A stretch of DNA of 64,000 nt from VXPQ01 sp965248175 (GTDB lineage: Bacteria > Bacteroidota > Rhodothermia > Rhodothermales > VXPQ01), in assembly GCA_965248175.1 (NCBI GenBank), contig OZ252093.1, forward strand, positions 1,302,001-1,366,000, read 5' to 3'. A program made the position numbers and the translations under genes. Positions 43,904-52,776 of this stretch are shown piece after piece. Under the pieces are notes generated by a model, which saw only the letters and a program-made list of their open reading frames with translations, searched no databases and was not told the origin of the DNA. Each line of letters opens with the position of its first letter. The first letter of the stretch is position 1.

Positions 43904-46237
43904 ATGAGAGCCAGGGGTAAAGCGTGGCGGATAGCAGCCACTGCAATACTGTGCGCAAGTTGTTTTACGTTCACAGGCATTGCCGCTGCTCAGCCCAGGA
44001 CGACGGCAACGCAAGAAATCGAGGAAATCGTCGTCAAGGGAATTCGGGAGAGCATCGCTAAATCCACCGACACCAAACGTGGCGCGGAGCAGATAGTCGA
44101 TGCGCTTACCGCTGAAGATATTGGCAAGCTACCCGATCTGAACGTTGCGGCGCCGCCTGAGTTCGGCATTTTCAACGAAGCACAACTCGGGGTTCGCTAT
44201 ACCGATGAGAAGTTTACAAGCCGCCGAATTGATACCAACCTTCGGGATTTCATTGGCGCCGGCTACGATCAAAATGGCGATGGGGGAGTGACGCTTGACG
44301 AGCCCCCTGCAATTAGTCTTAACCGGGTCACGGGGTTTTATGGCGGCATAGGTCCTGCGACGTTTGAACGCAACCGGGTTTCCGCCGACGTTGTCGATCG
44401 CGGCCAATATTCATCGGCGCGGCATCTCGTGCAATTGAAAAAGTGGTTGGCGGGCTATAGGCCGTTTGTTTTGCCGGCCTTCGCCGGGGCGGAACAACCG
44501 AATATTCTGTGGATTGTTGCCGAGGATTTGTCGGCAAAAGACCTTCCCGTCTATGGTGATCCGGCGGCGGTCACACCAAACATAGATCGGCTGGCGCTGG
44601 AAGGAACGGTCTTTAGAAACGCCTTTTCGACAACGCCGATTTGTTCGCCGAGTCGCTCCTCCCTCATTACCGGCGTTCACAGTACGACGATCGGCGCCCA
44701 CAATCATAGGTCTCACGCAGGACCAAAGGCCCCCTACCAAACAGGACACACACTGCCGAGCCCGGTGCGCCTGATCCCGGAGTTATTTCAAGAGGCAGGA
44801 TATACAACAGCGATATGGGGTAAGACAGACTACAGCTTTAACTGGACCGACCGGTACAACGTTAGAGAACCAATAAGCGAAAAGCTCGACGGTTGGCCGG
44901 AGCTGAAATCAAGCCAACCCTTTTTTGCACAGATTCACCTGAGTGAAACCCATCGACCCTGGACAGGCGCAGACAAAGTAGTCGATCGCAAAAAAATAGA
45001 TATACCGCCCATTTATCCGATATCCGACGAGATCATTGAAAACTGGGGTCAGTACCTCGACGAGTTGGCGAGATTCGACAAAAAAGTGGGTGACATACTG
45101 AACCGCCTGAAGCGGGATGGCTTAGCCGAAAACACGGTGGTCATGTTGTTCAGCGATCATGGTCGCGAGCAGCCTCGGGCAAAACAATGGCTATACGACG
45201 GCGGTATACACGTTCCGTTGATCATAAAACGGCCCAACCAGGATTGGTTCGAACCCCATAGTGCTGCCCTTGTAAGCTTGGTGGATGTTTCGGCGACCTC
45301 ATTGCATCTGGCGGGCATAGAACTGCCGGATTACCTTGACGGCCGGCCGCTGTTCGGGAATAACGTTGTTGCACGTGAGCACATAATCGCGACCCGTGAC
45401 CGTGACGACGAGACATTTGATCGCGTACGCGCCGTTCGAACCGCTCAATACAAGTACATACGAAATTTCTATCCGGAACTGCCCTGGACCCAGTACAACC
45501 ACTACATTGAGCACGATGTGGACGGCCAGACTCACTATGAGTTGTTCGGCATCATGCGGGACTTGCATGCCCAAGGCCGGTTGAATGCCGCGCAAGCACT
45601 GTTTTGGGCGCCGGAAAAGCCCGCAGAGGAATTGTACGACGTTGTTGCAGACCCTTGGGAAACGCAGAACCTGGCGACAAATCCGGATTATCGCGACAAG
45701 CTCCTGGATATGCGCCGGCGGCTGGATGAATGGATGGAGACCCAACATCCGCAGCTTGGATGGCGCGACAAAGGCGCTGTTCCGGAGCCCGATACCCGGC
45801 TCTTTATTGTTCGGCAACAGCCCGGGAATCCAACTCTCGTGCACGTTGTGACAACGGTGGATGATCCAAATGGCGGCGATTGCTCGCTCCGGGTCGAATA
45901 CTCCACGGATGGTGGCCGTCATTGGCACCGTGCATCCATCGGACCCAGGGTTGTTGCGGACTACGGCACACCGACCGTCCACCATGGTGATGTCTACCAA
46001 ATCGCCAACATAGAAACCGATCGCATCGGCGCTAACACCGTCAGGTTTTTTTGGGATACGCAAGATTCACGAAATGGGTCCGGTCCTCTCGATCAGGACT
46101 CCTACGACAGAGTCAAGCTTCGTGTGACCCAATCCGGCAGTGAAGGACAAGTACGTTCGTTCGAAAGCACTCAGGGCTTCGTTCGTGAGTTTCCCAGGGT
46201 CGTGCCCAATAATGCCCCCTTTCGCCTGGTTTTTTAG
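43904..46237 (+). CDS. Chimeric protein: TonB-receptor N-terminus fused to a sulfatase
   Basis: 777 residues. Residues 1-30 are a signal peptide. Residues 36-82 (EEIVVKGIRESIAKS, then DALTAEDIGKLPDLNVA) are the start of a plug domain of the Proteobacteria TonB-receptor class. The plug then breaks off and about 110 residues follow that resemble a barrel piece (LGVRYTDEKFTSRRIDTN). From residue 197 comes a complete type I sulfatase (PNILWIVAEDLS; PICSPSRSSLITG with Cys 247; FSDHGREQPR). Residues from about 670 form a beta-rich extra domain (RVEYSTDGGRHWHRA). An in-frame TTG at 44435 (LKKWLAGYRPFVLPAFAGA) could start the sulfatase alone with its own signal peptide. The GH2 gene follows after 55 bases. 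Confidence 0.85.
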   Translation: MRARGKAWRIAATAILCASCFTFTGIAAAQPRTTATQEIEEIVVKGIRESIAKSTDTKRGAEQIVDALTAEDIGKLPDLNVAAPPEFGIFNEAQLGVRYTDEKFTSRRIDTNLRDFIGAGYDQNGDGGVTLDEPPAISLNRVTGFYGGIGPATFERNRVSADVVDRGQYSSARHLVQLKKWLAGYRPFVLPAFAGAEQPNILWIVAEDLSAKDLPVYGDPAAVTPNIDRLALEGTVFRNAFSTTPICSPSRSSLITGVHSTTIGAHNHRSHAGPKAPYQTGHTLPSPVRLIPELFQEAGYTTAIWGKTDYSFNWTDRYNVREPISEKLDGWPELKSSQPFFAQIHLSETHRPWTGADKVVDRKKIDIPPIYPISDEIIENWGQYLDELARFDKKVGDILNRLKRDGLAENTVVMLFSDHGREQPRAKQWLYDGGIHVPLIIKRPNQDWFEPHSAALVSLVDVSATSLHLAGIELPDYLDGRPLFGNNVVAREHIIATRDRDDETFDRVRAVRTAQYKYIRNFYPELPWTQYNHYIEHDVDGQTHYELFGIMRDLHAQGRLNAAQALFWAPEKPAEELYDVVADPWETQNLATNPDYRDKLLDMRRRLDEWMETQHPQLGWRDKGAVPEPDTRLFIVRQQPGNPTLVHVVTTVDDPNGGDCSLRVEYSTDGGRHWHRASIGPRVVADYGTPTVHHGDVYQIANIETDRIGANTVRFFWDTQDSRNGSGPLDQDSYDRVKLRVTQSGSEGQVRSFESTQGFVREFPRVVPNNAPFRLVF

Positions 46238-46292
46238 TCAATAGAGGGAGTGACCGGCAGCCCGTTGCGGTTGTGTACGCTCCAATTCCAAT

Positions 46293-49200
46293 ATGCAGCA
46301 TCTAAGTATCAAGGGAGTCCCAGGATTGTTCAGATTGAGCTGCCCGTACATTGTTTGCCTAATGGCTCTGACAATAGCCGGCTGCAAGGATGGCGCACAA
46401 ACGGGCAGCCCGCCTGGTTCCGTCGCTGACGTTCGCGCGAATGCCTCCACAGGGCACTGGCGTAGGGCGTCTACAGAGCCGCCCGAAAAGCGCTTTGGGC
46501 AAAGACTGCCCCCGCGCGATGTGATTGATGTCAACTCAAACTGGGAATTCAACTACTTCGCCTCAGCAGAGCTGGACCAATCGCTGGCGGCAACCAACTT
46601 TGATTCCTCATCCTGGCAATTAGTGTCAATTCCGCATACCTGGAGCACCTATGAGACGACCGGCGAGTTGCATCCATTTATCGCCGCCCCCTCGGAGCGT
46701 GATGATCCCTATTGGTGGAACGGCTGGGGTGTCTATCGAAAGACGATCACGATAGCGAAGGACGTATCGGACAAAGTCATTCGCATCGAGTTTGATGGTG
46801 TCCAGAAGTACGCGCAGCTATGGGTGAATGGCCAGTATGCCGGGGATCACAAAGGCGGATACACCTCATTCTATTTCGACCTGACGCCTCATCTGGAATA
46901 CGGCGAAGCCAATTCGATTGTCTTGTTTGTTCACAACAAGCGCAATGACGCTCATCGGATAGCCCCAATGTCAGCCGGCAATTGGAATGTCTATGGCGGA
47001 ATTAACCGCGACGTTCGCCTGGTCATTTCCTCCAAGGTCCATATCCCCTATCAAGGGTCCCACGAGCATGATGGGGGCATCTCGGTGCTGACGCCCATGG
47101 TGACGCATGAAGCGGCATCGGTGCGCGTTGACACTCACCTGGCGAACGCCAGCGAAATCAACAAAACCGCGTTTGTAGAGGTGTCGGTTTACGACCCCGT
47201 TGGGAATAAAGTCGGATCCTCTTCAAAGTCAGTAACCCTGGCGCCTGGCGCTCAAGCCAAGACAGAATCAGACCTGATGTCGATTGATTCCCCAGTGTTA
47301 TGGGCGCCCGAAACGCCAGCCCTTTACACGGCTGATGTCGCCGTGAGTTTGCATGGCGATATCGTCGATCGCTATCAAAGCCGGTTTGGCTTACGTTGGT
47401 TTGAGTGGGATAAGGATCGACGAGGCCTCTATCTGAATGGAAAGCGAATAGACATAAACGGCACCAATCGGCATCACGAATATCCTTGGCTGGGTGATGC
47501 GATTCCGCACTGGATCACCTACTTAGACTTGTACGATATTCGGGTGTCACTCGGGCACAATTTCATTCGTACGGCGCACTACCCGAATGACCCATACGTC
47601 TACGAACTGACCGACTCGCTGGGGCTGATTACCGTCCAGGAAGTGCCGAACATCAAGCACCAGGACTTCGACGAAGGCGTCCAGCAACAAAATGTCATGG
47701 AAATGATTCGGCGTGACCGCAATCACCCGAGCATTCTTTTTTGGAGCATGGGCAACGAGACATCGGACCCGGCCGACCCGGCCTGGGCCCGTGCTGAGGA
47801 CCCATCGCGAATCATTCACTTGCGCAAGGGCGAATTGGGAGCTGCTGATTCCCCACCCGATCACACGCACCAGGACATCGATCTGGAAAACCTTCTCCGA
47901 GTCACTCCCGGAGGGCTATTTGATTTTGGCCGAACGGATTTGCGCGAAAAATACAATCCGGAACACGGTCAGCATGCCGGTAGTGAAGAATGGCAACACG
48001 CAATGGCGCTTGAGCCTAACGGGAGCATCCGCGGGTCGATGAACGAGGATGTTGTGGTTTGGTTGTACAACGATCACGGGGCGGATCGCGAATACCAGAA
48101 CTCGACACTGAAGCATGTCAATCCCAAAGGATGGGTAGACCTGTATCGTAGGCCAAAGTACATCTACCACCTTTGGAGGGCCAATTTCTCTGACCAGCCC
48201 TCGGTGTTTGTGCACAGCCACTATTGGCGCCGCGAGTTTCTGGGGACAAGTAAGGACATCGTAGTCGATTCGAATTGCCCAACTGTGGAATTGCGCGCCG
48301 GGGATGCGCTGATTGGCCGCAAATCACCCAGGGCGGAAGACAACAACACCCTCCTTTTCGAAGGGGTGGATGTGGTCGATGCTCCGCTCGTAGCAACTTG
48401 CAGCACCCGCGAACATGACATCGTTACCAGTCATTTCGTTCCGATGTCCGGCCCAGCTCGTCGACTACGGTTGCGCGCATCGCATGACGTGCTGGCGTCG
48501 GCCAGGTCCGAACTTGCCATAGTCGAAGTCGAGGCAGTCGATGCGCACGACAATCCGGCGCCGGGCGCACTGCTGGATATCGAGTGGTCCGTATCCGGCC
48601 CTGGCACGCTTGTGGGTCCGTCTACCTATCGATCAGATGCCGGCAAGATCGAAGAGCCCTACGGGTTTGGATACATAGAGTTGCCAACATCAAATGTCAT
48701 TCGCGCAAACGGGGAGCCTGGCGAGATTGTTGTAACCGCGCACGCCGATGGGCTCGCCGCAGGGACTGTGTCGATTCGGGTCATGAAGGCGCAGCACAGG
48801 GAGCATCCGTTGGTCGGCCAACCCGCGCTTTTGGAGCCGGGTCGTACGCGGGTTCGACGAGTAGAGGGGTTTGTACAGCCATTCTCCCGCACGATGGCTG
48901 TCGGTTCGATCCGCGAGAACATTGCGCTCAATCGGCAAACCGAAGGAGCTTCGATTGCAGAATACCTGGCGAGGATGGTAGTTGACCGAAATCGAAACAT
49001 AGACGTCAATGCCCCCGGGTTTGCGGATTTCATTCAAAATCTGGTCAACAGGGTGAACGTCAGTAGTGGTGCGCTGATAGCGGATGACGTCAACTTTGAG
49101 GCATCGAAATTCAATGACTATCACGATCTAATCCGCTACATAGAAAGCCGGGCTTTTCACAAGTTCTACGCGCGCCAACTTGCTGAGCATTTTCGGGAAG

Positions 49201-49589
49201 CCATTCTGCGAAAAGCGCAACTGCTGGATTTTGACGTGAACTTTGCATTTGTCGAGTCCGTGCCGCGGGTGCACAGGTACGTACACATTCAACCGAGCGG
49301 CGTCCAGGAACAGGCAAGGATCGTTTCTATCAACAATGTTAATCACACTACAACCGTGTCTGCTCGCTCTCTGCTGGACGTTATGGAGCTGCTTGATCCG
49401 GACTTCAGCGAACTCGATGCGGATGAGAAAAACCGAGTGAGCGCTCGTGTCGCAGAGATCAATCTCATGGAGACAGGAGACAGTAGTTTCTACGAGTTGG
49501 CGAATCCGATCAGCTTAGTGGTTCCGTCATCAAAGGCTCTTTTGGCGGGACCGCAGTCAGTCGATAACGTCCCCCGGATCGCCGATTGA
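46293..49589 (+). CDS. Glycoside hydrolase family 2 lipoprotein (beta-galactosidase-like)
   Basis: 1,098 residues. Lipoprotein signal (lipobox IAGC), N-terminal jelly-roll sugar-binding domain (about 85-245; WQLVSIPHTWSTYE; GWGVYRKTITI), immunoglobulin-like domain (about 255-365), then the TIM barrel with NGTNRHHEYPWLGDA and the acid/base motif FWSMGNE (Glu 489). The usual GH2 nucleophile (an EYG/EW segment) is not evident where expected; WLYNDHGAD occupies that stretch. An Ig-like domain (about 735-830) and a roughly 250-residue C-terminal extension without recognised homology follow. The sulfatase just upstream suggests joint attack on a sulfated galactan; this is inference. Confidence 0.85.
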   Translation: MQHLSIKGVPGLFRLSCPYIVCLMALTIAGCKDGAQTGSPPGSVADVRANASTGHWRRASTEPPEKRFGQRLPPRDVIDVNSNWEFNYFASAELDQSLAATNFDSSSWQLVSIPHTWSTYETTGELHPFIAAPSERDDPYWWNGWGVYRKTITIAKDVSDKVIRIEFDGVQKYAQLWVNGQYAGDHKGGYTSFYFDLTPHLEYGEANSIVLFVHNKRNDAHRIAPMSAGNWNVYGGINRDVRLVISSKVHIPYQGSHEHDGGISVLTPMVTHEAASVRVDTHLANASEINKTAFVEVSVYDPVGNKVGSSSKSVTLAPGAQAKTESDLMSIDSPVLWAPETPALYTADVAVSLHGDIVDRYQSRFGLRWFEWDKDRRGLYLNGKRIDINGTNRHHEYPWLGDAIPHWITYLDLYDIRVSLGHNFIRTAHYPNDPYVYELTDSLGLITVQEVPNIKHQDFDEGVQQQNVMEMIRRDRNHPSILFWSMGNETSDPADPAWARAEDPSRIIHLRKGELGAADSPPDHTHQDIDLENLLRVTPGGLFDFGRTDLREKYNPEHGQHAGSEEWQHAMALEPNGSIRGSMNEDVVVWLYNDHGADREYQNSTLKHVNPKGWVDLYRRPKYIYHLWRANFSDQPSVFVHSHYWRREFLGTSKDIVVDSNCPTVELRAGDALIGRKSPRAEDNNTLLFEGVDVVDAPLVATCSTREHDIVTSHFVPMSGPARRLRLRASHDVLASARSELAIVEVEAVDAHDNPAPGALLDIEWSVSGPGTLVGPSTYRSDAGKIEEPYGFGYIELPTSNVIRANGEPGEIVVTAHADGLAAGTVSIRVMKAQHREHPLVGQPALLEPGRTRVRRVEGFVQPFSRTMAVGSIRENIALNRQTEGASIAEYLARMVVDRNRNIDVNAPGFADFIQNLVNRVNVSSGALIADDVNFEASKFNDYHDLIRYIESRAFHKFYARQLAEHFREAILRKAQLLDFDVNFAFVESVPRVHRYVHIQPSGVQEQARIVSINNVNHTTTVSARSLLDVMELLDPDFSELDADEKNRVSARVAEINLMETGDSSFYELANPISLVVPSSKALLAGPQSVDNVPRIAD

Positions 49590-49811
49590 TGCGGATGCGA
49601 CCCGGCGCCGCTTCCGCGAAGCGTTCATGAGGATCGCCCTCGGTATAGTCAATCGCCACATGGTAGCCGAGGGTTTCGGTCAGCCAATCGGCAAGGGCAT
49701 GATCCCTGCGCCGTGTCGCGGGATTGCGCCTCCCTGACTTCGCATTTCCTCGAATATCCATGTATGTTTCATGCGTTCCAAAACAGTCTTGCGATTATGC
49801 CGGATAAAACA

Positions 49812-49953
49812 ATGATTTTCTCTTCCCTGCGTTTCCGCTGTGCTGCACTGACTGCGCCGGTTCTCCTTGCCATGATGCTGGCCTCAGTCCCCGCGCATCG
49901 TGCCGGTGCACAGCCCGAACCTACCTACACGGAGCGCTACCGCCCGCAAAGAA
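49812..49953 (+). pseudogene. 5' stub of a GH32-like gene cut by the IS3 insertion
   Basis: From the ATG at 49812 the frame encodes a signal peptide (FRCAALTAPVLLAMMLAS, cleavage near AGAQ) and then EPTYTERYRPQ, where it runs into the IS. The stretch matches the usual mature start of GH32 fructan hydrolases (YTEPYRPQxHFxP). Only about 47 codons remain; the WMNDPNG catalytic motif would lie just past the break and is lost. Assignment is tentative because it rests on a short motif. Confidence 0.5.
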
Positions 49954-50011
49954 GTGGTCCGTAAAAACTGGACAGTTTTTCACGTGTTTTTAAGTGTACT
50001 GTCTCGTCGGT

Positions 50012-50818
50012 TTATGCCGCTTTGGGCAGCGGTTTTCGTTTGTAGAATACGTCGTCGGGCGTTCGGTTGTCAAGTCCCTGGTGAGGGCGCTCTTCGTTGA
50101 AGTAGCGCAGGTAATCGGCAATCCCCTTCCCGGCCTCGACCACCGTCTCGTAGGCGCGCCGGTGGACTTCTTCCTGCTTGAGGCTGCGCCATAGGCGCTC
50201 CACGTACACATTGTCGAGCCAGCGGCCCTTGCCGTCCATAGAGATGCGCACGCCATGCTCCTTGAGCGCACCGGTGAACGCCTCGGAGGTAAACTGCGCT
50301 CCCCGGTCGGTATTGAAGACCTCAGGTGCGCCGTAGCGGACAATGGCCTCTTCCATCGCTTCGACGCAAAAGGCGGCGTCCATCGTGTTCGATAGCCGGT
50401 GGGCGAGCACCTTGCGGCTATGCCAGTCGATCACGGCCACAAGATAAAGAAAGCCCTTCGCCATAGGGATGTACGTAATGTCCGCCGCATAGACCTCGCG
50501 GGGTTTCGTCACCTTCATGCCTCTGAGCAGATAAGGATAAATCCTGTGTCCTTCTCCTGGAGACGACGTGCGGCGCTTGGGATAAATGGCCCTAAGGCCC
50601 ATCAGGCGCATGAGGCGAACGACGCGGCTTCTGGCGACACGGACGCCTCGCGCCTCGAGCATGCTCTTTATCGTGCGCGATCCGCTTGTGGGACGCTCCA
50701 TATAGAGCCTGTCGATCTCTTTCATCGCCGCAAGGTTCTCTTCGCTCTCTGCGCGAGGGGTATAGTAGGCCGTCGAACGACTCAACGACAAGAGCCTCGA
50801 CTGGCGAACCACGGGCAT
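50012..50818 (-). CDS. IS3-family transposase orfB (DDE integrase domain)
   Basis: 268 residues from the ATG at 50818, containing the HTH_21 region (MKEIDRLYMERPTSGSRTI) and the rve integrase core. DDE residues are in VYAADITYIP, FNTDRGAQFTS and NVYVERLWRSLKQEEV. The frame is open upstream to the slippery site in orfA, so the natural product is probably an OrfAB fusion and not this ORF alone. The end FNEERPHQGLDNRTP is standard for the family. Confidence 0.93.
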   Translation of the reverse strand: MPVVRQSRLLSLSRSTAYYTPRAESEENLAAMKEIDRLYMERPTSGSRTIKSMLEARGVRVARSRVVRLMRLMGLRAIYPKRRTSSPGEGHRIYPYLLRGMKVTKPREVYAADITYIPMAKGFLYLVAVIDWHSRKVLAHRLSNTMDAAFCVEAMEEAIVRYGAPEVFNTDRGAQFTSEAFTGALKEHGVRISMDGKGRWLDNVYVERLWRSLKQEEVHRRAYETVVEAGKGIADYLRYFNEERPHQGLDNRTPDDVFYKRKPLPKAA

Positions 50819-50853
50819 GGTATGGGCGCGATCTATCCTCGCCCGGCGCTCGG

Positions 50854-51189
50854 CTAGAGGTCTCGACCGAGCGCCTTCGATAAAAAATCCTTCTCCATCG
50901 ACAACTCTCCGATCTTCGCGTGAAGCACCTTTATCTGATCGTCGCGCTCGTCCGGAGCGCCGCCACGGCCTCGGGTGAAAGCCTCCTCGGCGGTCTCTAC
51001 CAGCTGCTTCTTCCAGGATTGTATCTGGTTCGGGTGCACCTCGAAGCGCTCGGCGAGTTCGGCCAGCGTACGGTCGCCGCGAACGGCGGCGAGGCCTACC
51101 TTCGCCTTGAACGAAGGACTATGGGTTCTGCGTGTGCGTCTTGACATGGGTCTCGTCGGATTGATTGTATCGGAACAAGGTCGCAACAC
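50854..51189 (-). CDS. IS3-family transposase orfA (helix-turn-helix)
   Basis: 111 residues. Helix-turn-helix of the HTH_8/IS3 class (FKAKVGLAAVRGDRTLAELA, then FEVHPNQIQSWKKQL) and a C-terminal leucine-zipper-like helix (DQIKVLHAKIGELSMEKDFL). Binds the IS ends and supplies the N-terminus of the OrfAB transposase. The zero-frame stop comes 11 codons after the slippery heptamer. Confidence 0.92.
   Translation of the reverse strand: MLRPCSDTINPTRPMSRRTRRTHSPSFKAKVGLAAVRGDRTLAELAERFEVHPNQIQSWKKQLVETAEEAFTRGRGGAPDERDDQIKVLHAKIGELSMEKDFLSKALGRDL
50881..50887 (-). promoter_or_regulatory. Programmed -1 frameshift heptamer TTTTTTA
   Basis: On the reverse strand the orfA codons read GAT TTT TTA, so T TTT TTA is an in-phase X XXY YYZ slippery heptamer. 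After a -1 shift the frame reads IEGARSRPLAERRARIDRAH and continues without a stop into orfB. The same run is kept in the remnant at 38.7-39.2 kb. Confidence 0.75.
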
Positions 51190-51234
51190 TACACCTTAAA
51201 TTCCGCGAAAATCTGTCCAAACAACCCGAACCAC

Positions 51235-52702
51235 CTCTATAGACCATACGGTGGATATACTCGCGGGGTATGAGTATAACGATTTTCTGTTCGAGGAATT
51301 TCGTGCGGAGACGAGGGATTTCGTAACCGACGCCCTGAGCTATAACTCGCTTGAAGCCGGCGCCGAATTGATTCCGCCAACCTCGCAAAAGGAAACCAGC
51401 CGTCTGATTTCCTTCTTCGGCCGAGTTAACTACAATTATCGCCAGCGGTACTATCTCACCGGGGTGCTGCGCCGCGATGGTTCTTCCCGGTTCGGCGATG
51501 GCAACAAGTGGGCCATGTTCCCTGCTGTTTCGGGTGCCTGGCGGATCAGCGAGGAATCGTTCCTGCGGGCAACGACCTCTTCGACGATTTGCGGCTCAAG
51601 GCCGGTTGGGGCGTCGTAGGCAGCCGGGAAATCGCCAACTACCTGTCGCTTGCGCAGCTTGGAGCGGACCCGGACAACCGCGCCGTGATCGGCGGGGTAC
51701 CTATTACGGGGGTTGCGCCGATCAACTTCGCCAATCCGGACTTGCAATGGGAGGAGACCTCCTCCATCAATGTCGGACTGGACTACAGTCTATTGGCGGG
51801 CAAGTTCTCGGGTTCGGTCGAGTATTATGTCAAGAACACCGTCAATCTGCTACTGGAAATTCCCGTACCTCAGCCTGCGCCGGTGCCGACCCGTATCGAA
51901 AACGTGGGCGAGACGCAGAACCAGGGCATCGAATTTTCGCTGGATTACGCAGCGATTCAGGATACCGATCTGAACGTCACCTTCGGGGGTGTTTTCAACG
52001 CCAACAGTAACGAGGTGGTGAGCCTTGGCAGCCGGGACCAGATCATAACAGGCGCGATCAGTGGACGCGGGCAATCCGATGCCTTCGCTCAGTTGATTCT
52101 TCCCGGTGAGCTGCTCGGTACTTTTTACGGACCCATCTTTACCGGCGTTGTAGATGGAGCACAGCAGTTCCAGGACATTGACGGGAGATGGCCAGATCGA
52201 GCCGACGGGCGACGACCGGGCCATTCTCGGTAACGCGCAGCCCGATTTCACGTACGGGTTCCGCGCCAATGTGGATTGGAAAGCCTGGGATTTCAGCCTC
52301 TTTATTCGGGGGGTTCAGGGCGTAGATGTCTTCAACAATACGAGACTTGTTTACGAAACGAAGAGTGGGGTTACTCAGGGGCAAAACTTCCTGGCCGCAG
52401 CGCTCGACGATCCCGATGGAACGACCGAAGCCGCCAAATTCTCTTCGCGCTGGATCGAGGATGGTTCGTTCATCCGCCTCGATAACCTGACGATCGGCTA
52501 CACGATCGATACAGCGCAGGTAATGAGTCAGTTGAACAGTGCCCGGATATACTTCTCGGCCAATAACCTGCTGACCATCACCGGGTACGAGGGATACGAT
52601 CCGGAGGTGAATACGAATGCCGGATTGGCCACGCTCGGTATCGATTACACAAACTACCCCCGGCCACGTACCTTCACAGTGGGGGTAACTCTTGGGTTCT
52701 GA
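51235..52702 (+). pseudogene. SusC-type TonB receptor, C-terminal half only, two frameshifts
   Basis: The barrel half of a SusC protein starts directly at the IS end (VDILAGYEYNDFLFEEFRAE). Landmarks are YLTGVLRRDGSSRFGDGNKW, INVGLDYSLLAGKFSGSVEY, DFTYGFRANVDWKAWDFSLF and the closing strand TFTVGVTLGF. The frame changes near 51560 and again near 52188 (an extra base within GGGAGA), with continuous homology on each side. The signal peptide, regulatory domain, plug and about half the barrel are gone. It precedes susD, confirming a former susCD pair. Confidence 0.85.
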
Positions 52703-52776
52703 GCATCACGGTGATTGCAATCCTTGTCGATTGCAGCCATGTCCAGCCTTTTATTACGTATAGCCACCGAATACCA

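Larger units (their letters stand above)
49954..51234 (-). mobile_element. Complete IS3-family insertion sequence
   Basis: About 1,281 bases with imperfect inverted ends of some 45 bases: reading inward, both begin GTGGT.CG, then TGGACAG, TTTTC.CG, TTTAAG and GTGTA. It contains orfA and orfB on the reverse strand with an intact DDE set and a -1 frameshift site between them. No target-site duplication is visible. The left flank is the GH32 stub and the right flank is the middle of susC, so a deletion accompanied or followed the insertion. Two damaged relatives lie at 38.7 and 40.7 kb. Confidence 0.9.

Noticed and set aside
49510..49761. Reverse frame containing DHALADWLTETLGYHVAIDY
   Set aside because: The 49590-49750 part looks protein-like, but the frame runs into the GH2 gene and I cannot name a family; possibly a gene scrap.
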